Shown: positions 61,167-64,000 of the stretch, one piece after another | How the letters are laid out: every line of letters starts with the position of its first letter | Position numbering within the stretch: position 1 is the first letter of the stretch | Assembly (NCBI GenBank): GCA_001657315.1 | Contig: LYSV01000039.1 | Span: forward strand, 41,618 to 105,617 | From: Flammeovirgaceae bacterium BBD 1991-12 | GTDB lineage: Bacteria > Bacteroidota > Bacteroidia > Cytophagales > Cyclobacteriaceae | Reading direction: 5' to 3' | DNA: 64,000 nucleotides | Made by a program: the position numbers and the translations under genes | Notes under the pieces: model-generated | The model's database searches: none | What the model saw: the letters and a program-made list of their open reading frames with translations, nothing else | What the model was told of the DNA's origin: nothing

Positions 61167-64000
61167 GGGAGGTCCCGGTAATGCTGCGTTTCAAGTGATT
61201 TAAGCGCTCTGCCACGGTCTCTATGGTTTCATAAAAGCATGGAATAACAACCAGTGTCAGCAGGGTAGAGGTTACCAGCCCACCGATCACCGCAATAGCC
61301 ATGGGAGCCCGCAGCGAAGCACTTTCGCCAAAACCAAAAGTGAGCGGCAGCAGTGCCAGTATGGTGGTGAGGCTGGTCATAATGATGGGCCTGAACCTCC
61401 TCTGACCAGCGTCCAGTATAGCTTCTCTGAGTGCCAGGCCCCGGTGCTTGTTCTTATTGATGGTATCCACCAGAATAATGGAGTCATTTACGGCTATTCC
61501 CGTAAGCATAATGATACCGATGAAGGCCATCATGTTCAGTGGCATGCCCAGAACAAAGAAGGCGAGAAGGGCACCTACGCCTGCCAGCGGAATGGTCAGC
61601 AGTATGGTGAACGGATGTAGTAATGACTCAAACTGAGAGGCCAGCACCATATAGACCAGCACCACGGAAAGGATGAGGGAGAAGGTCAGGTTTTTCATCG
61701 ATTCCTTTCGCTTCAGCTCCTGCCCGGCCACATTTATTTTGTATTGTGGTGGCACGGATAGCTCGGAAAATTCACCCTGAATCGATCTCACAATTTTATC
61801 GTACGCCTTGTCCTGATTGACACGTGCGCTTATTGACGCAATTCTGGACTGATTCTTTCTGTGAATAGTGTTTTCTGCAAACTGAGTATTGATCCGGGCA
61901 ATTTCTCCCAGGCGTAATTCCTGCTGAGCGCTCCTGATCCTGATATTCCCGAGTTCAGCCAGTGATACCTCAGATATCCTGACCTGAATGTCCTGCATCT
62001 CACCCCCACGCTCGATGGTCCCTGCATGCTTGCCTTCCAGCTGTTCCCTGATCTGCCCAATGACGTCTTCTATGGACAGGTCGAACAACCCCGTCCTGTA
62101 CTTGTCCAGCTCCACCTGTATTTGCGGCACACCCTGCTCCAGATTGGACAAGGGTTCATAGACATCATCATTCACTGTCAGGATGAACATGACCGAATCG
62201 ACAATGGGCCGGAGCGCCTGGAATTCGGCACCGGTAACATCGATCACCAGTGGCATTTGCTCGTCACCGAGTACTGTGTTCAAGGCACTCTCATCATTGG
62301 AAAATGCTACCTCTATACCAGGAATACTTTCAAAGTACCCCGATAATTTCGCTGTGATGGCTGCCATCTCCAGTTTGGTATCTTCTTTAAAAATAAGTTT
62401 GAGACTGGCCTGATTTTCCTTGTATATGTTTTCGTTCTCAATGCCTGACTGACTTTTTTCCGGCCCGATATGGGAATATACCTTGTCAAGTTGACCGGTG
62501 AATAGTTCGAACAACTGACTTTCCATCTGACCCAGCGTGGATGATGTCCTTGACAACGGTGTGCCATTTGCTAGGCTGAGATCCACGGAAATAGCGCGTG
62601 TGCCGGATTGGGGCATGTACTCGCTTCCGATCACGGAAATCAGTTGAGATGCACCCATCACCATGATCAATGAGGCTACAATAAAGGCAATTCTGTAGTT
62701 AAGCACCTTGTCCAGAAAGGTTTTATAACCCTTGAGCTTAAGTGGTTTGGCATCGTACACGGTTTTGTCCTTACGGAAGATCCTGGTGAACAGCATGGGG
62801 ATCACCAGTACCGCCACTACCAGGGAAGAGATCAGTGAAAAAGCCACGGTCCAGGCCTGGTCACGGAACAGCTCTCCTGAGGGGCCCTGAAGGTAAACTA
62901 TAGGCAGGAACACAATGATGGTGGTAAGAGTGGAGGCTGTGATTGCTCCGCTCACTTCACTTGTCCCCTGGATGGCAGCATCGATCACGCCGAGCCCTTC
63001 TTCCCGCTTTCTGAATATACTTTCTACTACTACAATGGCATTGTCCACCAGCATCCCTGCGCCCAGCGCAAGGCCTCCAAGCGTCATCACGTTGAGCGTA
63101 AGGCCGTTAAAGTACATGAGATTGAAAGTGGCAATGATGGATATGGGTATGGCAATACTGATGATAAGTGTGGAGCCCATTCTACGGAGAAACAGGAACA
63201 GCACGATCATGGCAAACAGTGCCCCGTAAAGGCCGGACTCCTTCACTTCATCAATAGCTCCCTGAATAAATCTTCCCTGGTTCTGAATGATCACAAATTC
63301 ATAGCCCGGCACAGAATTCCTAAGGTCATCCAGCACTTCGGTGAGCTCATTCACTGCATTGACGGTATTGTACCTGGTTTCCTTGTAGATAGACAGGCCC
63401 AGGCTCCTCCGCTGATTGACCCTTACGATGCTTCCTGCTTCCTTATCTGTTATTTTTAAGGTAGCTACTTCCCTTAGCAGAACGGGCACCCGATCTGAAG
63501 CCGGATCTTCAGCACCAGCCGTTGATTGAGCTTCCTGAGTATCCACGGTAGCTGTTGTATTTTGCCTGGAGGTATAGCCTACCACCAGGTTTTCGAGGTC
63601 TTCTGGCTCTCTGATGATCCCCAGTCCCTTGATGACATATTTTCTGCCCAGCTCCTCTATAAAGCCTCCGGAAACATTCCGGTTGTAATTCTCAATGGTG
63701 GAGACCAGATCGTTCACAGTTAAGCCAAAGGAAGTCAGCAGATGCGGGTCTGTTTCCAGTACTACTTCTTTTTCCTGCTCACCCGACAGCCTCACCTCGG
63801 CAATTCCAGGCAGACGGATGAGTTCATTCCTGAAATTGGTTTCCGCTACTTTTCGAAGGGCGTCAAGATCGCTGGAGGCCGGATTGTATATACCCAGTAT
63901 CATGACGGGTGTAGCATTGGGATCGAACTGGGAAATGACAAACTCGTCGATCTCATCGTCCAGGGAAAAGGAGGACAGGGCTTTTTGCAGATCCAGGAAT
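61159..64000 (-). CDS. RND efflux permease, 5' end outside the window
   Basis: The frame is open to the right edge; 946 codons are visible. It begins mid-domain at EIDEFVISQFDPNATPVMIL, so the N-terminus (about 100 residues) is missing. The periplasmic porter loops (RLPGIAEVRLSGEQEKEVVL), the helices MLVDNAIVVVESIFR and ITASTLTTIIVFLPIVYLQG, and the C-terminal half (YMVLASQFESLLHPFTIL, VNDSIILVDTINKNK, TLLTLVVIPCFYETIETVAE) are intact. It ends at 61159, overlapping the next RND gene by 8 bases. The pair likely forms a mixed trimer as in MdtBC-type pumps. A membrane fusion protein gene is expected upstream, beyond the edge. Confidence 0.9.
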   Translation of the reverse strand, partial: FLDLQKALSSFSLDDEIDEFVISQFDPNATPVMILGIYNPASSDLDALRKVAETNFRNELIRLPGIAEVRLSGEQEKEVVLETDPHLLTSFGLTVNDLVSTIENYNRNVSGGFIEELGRKYVIKGLGIIREPEDLENLVVGYTSRQNTTATVDTQEAQSTAGAEDPASDRVPVLLREVATLKITDKEAGSIVRVNQRRSLGLSIYKETRYNTVNAVNELTEVLDDLRNSVPGYEFVIIQNQGRFIQGAIDEVKESGLYGALFAMIVLFLFLRRMGSTLIISIAIPISIIATFNLMYFNGLTLNVMTLGGLALGAGMLVDNAIVVVESIFRKREEGLGVIDAAIQGTSEVSGAITASTLTTIIVFLPIVYLQGPSGELFRDQAWTVAFSLISSLVVAVLVIPMLFTRIFRKDKTVYDAKPLKLKGYKTFLDKVLNYRIAFIVASLIMVMGASQLISVIGSEYMPQSGTRAISVDLSLANGTPLSRTSSTLGQMESQLFELFTGQLDKVYSHIGPEKSQSGIENENIYKENQASLKLIFKEDTKLEMAAITAKLSGYFESIPGIEVAFSNDESALNTVLGDEQMPLVIDVTGAEFQALRPIVDSVMFILTVNDDVYEPLSNLEQGVPQIQVELDKYRTGLFDLSIEDVIGQIREQLEGKHAGTIERGGEMQDIQVRISEVSLAELGNIRIRSAQQELRLGEIARINTQFAENTIHRKNQSRIASISARVNQDKAYDKIVRSIQGEFSELSVPPQYKINVAGQELKRKESMKNLTFSLILSVVLVYMVLASQFESLLHPFTILLTIPLAGVGALLAFFVLGMPLNMMAFIGIIMLTGIAVNDSIILVDTINKNKHRGLALREAILDAGQRRFRPIIMTSLTTILALLPLTFGFGESASLRAPMAIAVIGGLVTSTLLTLVVIPCFYETIETVAERLNHLKRSITGTSHA

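Overview
The window looks like a chromosome segment of a free-living Bacteroidota, most likely of the Cytophagales type. Evidence: TAnnTTTG promoter boxes, A-rich ribosome sites, a type IX secretion (T9SS)-like C-terminal domain, LytTR regulators, a TPR histidine kinase, a PadR/FtsX permease pair, and many secreted proteins with short Bacteroidota signal peptides. No rRNA, tRNA, CRISPR array or phage structural gene was recognised. The genus cannot be fixed from the sequence.

Layout. 1-3269: large secreted BNR/VPS10-type repeat protein (3' end cut by the window). 3.7-6.5 kb: an ECF sigma operon (sigma factor, membrane protein with a T9SS-like C-terminal domain, TlpA-like thioredoxin fused to a DUF3738-type domain). 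6.6-7.7 kb: methyltransferase with a structured leader and its own terminator. 7.8-11.4 kb: REP palindromes, an intact RAYT (REP-associated tyrosine transposase), a RAYT relic, and a small XRE regulator locus. 11.4-11.65 kb: a CCCCGGGG array with a 21-bp period. 13.8-17.8 kb: small lipoprotein, then an operon of TPR histidine kinase, LytTR response regulator and TIR-domain membrane protein. 17.9-21.4 kb: small secreted proteins, one broken by a frameshift in an A7 run. 21.6-25.65 kb: a three-gene operon (OLD-family ATPase/TOPRIM nuclease, a two-domain unknown protein, a uracil-DNA-glycosylase-like protein) that resembles a defence operon.

25.7-35.7 kb is AT-rich and is the most unusual part. 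Four gene units begin with G^TT plus 6-7 unique bases. Each has, just after or near the end of its gene, the inverted copy of those bases ending in AAC (or AAT), followed by hairpin-forming DNA. This is the signature of integron gene cassettes with attC sites; no integrase gene lies in the window. Interleaved with them are seven ~160-185 bp composite palindromic repeats (called here type A and type B), all in one orientation. They share a 5' hairpin but have different 3' modules, and the 3' end of type B abuts cassette starts.

36-64 kb is ordinary chromosome: lipoproteins, a decayed TPR-AraC regulator, a DUF1571-like/LysM protein, penicillin-acylase family protein, membrane spermidine-synthase-like protein with a secreted isoaspartyl methyltransferase, aspartyl protease, GAF and LytTR signalling proteins, GNAT/SNF transporter pair, PadR/FtsX pair. 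It ends in an efflux operon: two RND permeases, the second fused to an ABC ATPase whose nucleotide-binding domain is interrupted by a membrane segment, followed by an overlapping ABC-2 type permease. Genes of this operon overlap by 8 and 29 bases, so they are probably translated together.
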